Assembly (NCBI GenBank): GCA_050329415.1
Contig: JBHJOS010000002.1
Coordinates: 1 to 23,221, forward strand
DNA: 23,221 nucleotides
Direction: 5' to 3'
Source of the DNA: JANNOG01 sp050329415
GTDB lineage: Bacteria; Actinomycetota; Actinomycetes; Actinomycetales; JBBAYJ01
Shown: positions 22,010 to 23,221 of the stretch, piece after piece
Layout: the number at the start of each line of letters is the position of its first letter
Numbering within the stretch: the first letter of the stretch is position 1
Position numbers and translations under genes: made by a program
The notes under the pieces: model-generated
The model's database searches: none
Told to the model about the DNA's origin: nothing
Seen by the model: only the letters and a program-made list of their open reading frames with translations

Positions 22010-23031
22010 GTCGACGCCCGCGCGGGCTCTGGGCCGCGGTGCGCCCGCTCGACCCGGTGCGGTCGATCAAGGCCAAGCTCGGCCTGCTCGTGGCGGCCAG
22101 CGTGGTCGCGGGTGCGACCCTCACCTGGTACGGGGTCGTCGTCCTCCAGTGGTCCTGGTTCGTCACGATCCCGCTGGCGGTGCTGGTGGCCCTGGCCCTC
22201 ACCCAGGTGCTGGCGCACGGCATGACCGAGCCGTTGCGCCGCATGACGGCCGCCGCCGGGCTCATGGCCGCGGGCCTGCCCGCCCCGCCCGTCCCCGCCA
22301 CCGGGCGGGACGAGGTGGGCCGGCTGGCCCGCGCGTTCTCGGCCATGGCGGCCGACCTCGCAGCTGCGGAGGGGCAGCGGCGCGAGCTGCTCGCCAACGT
22401 CGCCCACGAGCTCCGGACGCCCGTCACCGCGCTGCGGGCCCAGCTGGAGAACGTCGTCGACGGGGTCCACCTCGCGGATGCGGCCGTCCACGCCGAGCTG
22501 CTGGCGAGAACCGAGCACCTGAGCCGCCTCGTCGATGACCTGCTCGACCTCGCCCGGGCCGACGCCGGGGCCGACCCGCCGGTCCGCGCCACGGTCCCGG
22601 TGCGACCGCTCGTCGCCGACGTGGTCGCCGAGGTGGGCCCGGCGCGACCGGGTCCCGCCCTGGTCAACCGGGTGCCCGCCGGGCTGGTCGTGCGGGCGGA
22701 CCCGGCGCGCTTGCGGCAGGCGCTGACGAACCTGGTCGACAACGCCGCCCGGCACGCGGCAACCAGGGTCGAGGTGCGTGGCGTTCGGACCTCGGCGGCG
22801 ACCGTCCTCGAGATCGTCGACGACGGGCCCGGCATCCCCCCCGACGAGCGCGAGACGGTGTTCCGTCGCTTCCACAGTGGCGCCCCTGCCGCGGTCGCGA
22901 CGGGCGGCACCGGGCTCGGGCTCGCCATCGCCCGCTGGGCGGTCCTGTTGCACGGCGGCCGCCTGGCCGTCGCCGACAGCTCGGCCGGCTGTGTCATGCG
23001 GCTGGAACTGCCCGACGTCCCGAGCACGTGA
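22006..23031 (+). CDS. Sensor histidine kinase with short extracytoplasmic loop
   Basis: The product has 341 residues. Two membrane segments (about 25-46 and 51-70) are separated by only a few residues, so the signal is probably sensed within or near the membrane. A HAMP domain (about 70-122) leads to the H-box LLANVAHELRTPVTAL with His134. The ATPase domain shows the N-box LTNLVDNAARHA (240-251), G1 DDGPGIP (272-278), F-box VFRRF (285-289) and G2 GGTGLGLAIA (300-309). The kinase phosphorylates itself at His134 and passes phosphate to the partner regulator. The GTG at 22006 overlaps the stop of that gene (GTGA), implying translational coupling. A gene with a good ribosome binding site starts 17 bp after the stop and may belong to the same operon. 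Confidence 0.95.
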   Translation: MSRRPRGLWAAVRPLDPVRSIKAKLGLLVAASVVAGATLTWYGVVVLQWSWFVTIPLAVLVALALTQVLAHGMTEPLRRMTAAAGLMAAGLPAPPVPATGRDEVGRLARAFSAMAADLAAAEGQRRELLANVAHELRTPVTALRAQLENVVDGVHLADAAVHAELLARTEHLSRLVDDLLDLARADAGADPPVRATVPVRPLVADVVAEVGPARPGPALVNRVPAGLVVRADPARLRQALTNLVDNAARHAATRVEVRGVRTSAATVLEIVDDGPGIPPDERETVFRRFHSGAPAAVATGGTGLGLAIARWAVLLHGGRLAVADSSAGCVMRLELPDVPST

Positions 23032-23048
23032 CTCCCGGAGGTTCCGCC

Positions 23049-23221
<173 letters not shown>

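Overview
This window is very GC-rich, ordinary-looking chromosomal DNA from an actinobacterium. The case rests on gene content: a fused E2o/E1o 2-oxoglutarate decarboxylase (OdhA/Kgd type), a nickel superoxide dismutase with its own maturation peptidase, a GuaB1-type IMPDH/GMPR protein with CBS domains, a mycobacterial-type NDH-2, many GTG starts, and several promoters that point to leaderless mRNAs. The genus cannot be told from the sequence. I see no rRNA, tRNA, CRISPR array, transposase or phage gene.

Layout. A 5'-truncated PilT-type ATPase (1-603) faces a GNAT acetyltransferase (1046-1564, minus) across a 442-bp gap. That gap holds a 173-bp element bounded by perfect 19-bp inverted repeats. 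The acetyltransferase follows a thioredoxin/CcdA-like thiol-redox membrane protein (1576-2976, minus). A secreted subtilisin-like protease (3205-4443, plus) converges on sodN (4508-4912, minus) with a strong shared hairpin between them. Divergent from sodN is the S26 peptidase sodX (4982-5425), preceded by a 9-bp tandem repeat. A tight minus-strand operon follows, in transcription order: a degenerate SGNH-hydrolase-fold protein, a zinc-less MDR oxidoreductase and a saccharopine-dehydrogenase-family protein (8514 to 5635). Upstream of it on the same strand are odhA/kgd (12357 to 8617) and an ABC-2 exporter pair (14359 to 12591). The second half holds guaB1 (plus), a membrane-anchored M15 D-Ala-D-Ala carboxypeptidase-like protein (plus), ndh (minus), an acyl-CoA oxidase-like flavoenzyme (plus), an OmpR-type response regulator with its histidine kinase (plus), and the start of an unknown gene rich in Thr-Pro repeats.

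How the genes relate. Much of the window concerns central and redox metabolism: the TCA step from 2-oxoglutarate, NADH oxidation, acyl-CoA oxidation, purine salvage, superoxide removal and extracytoplasmic thiol redox. Regulatory DNA is unusually readable. There is a near-consensus Rex (NADH/NAD+ sensor) operator just upstream of ndh. A 16-bp palindrome overlaps a -10 element before the acyl-CoA oxidase. A 37-bp perfect palindrome built of four alternating 6-bp half-sites lies between the ABC operon and odhA. An 11-bp-spaced direct repeat lies upstream of the two-component operon.

I did not find a clear undescribed multi-gene system. The most unusual items are the SGNH-fold protein that has lost its catalytic Ser, Asn, Asp and His while sitting in a tight operon, the probable Rex-ndh feedback site, and several distinct palindromic elements, one of them (787-959) resembling a MITE.
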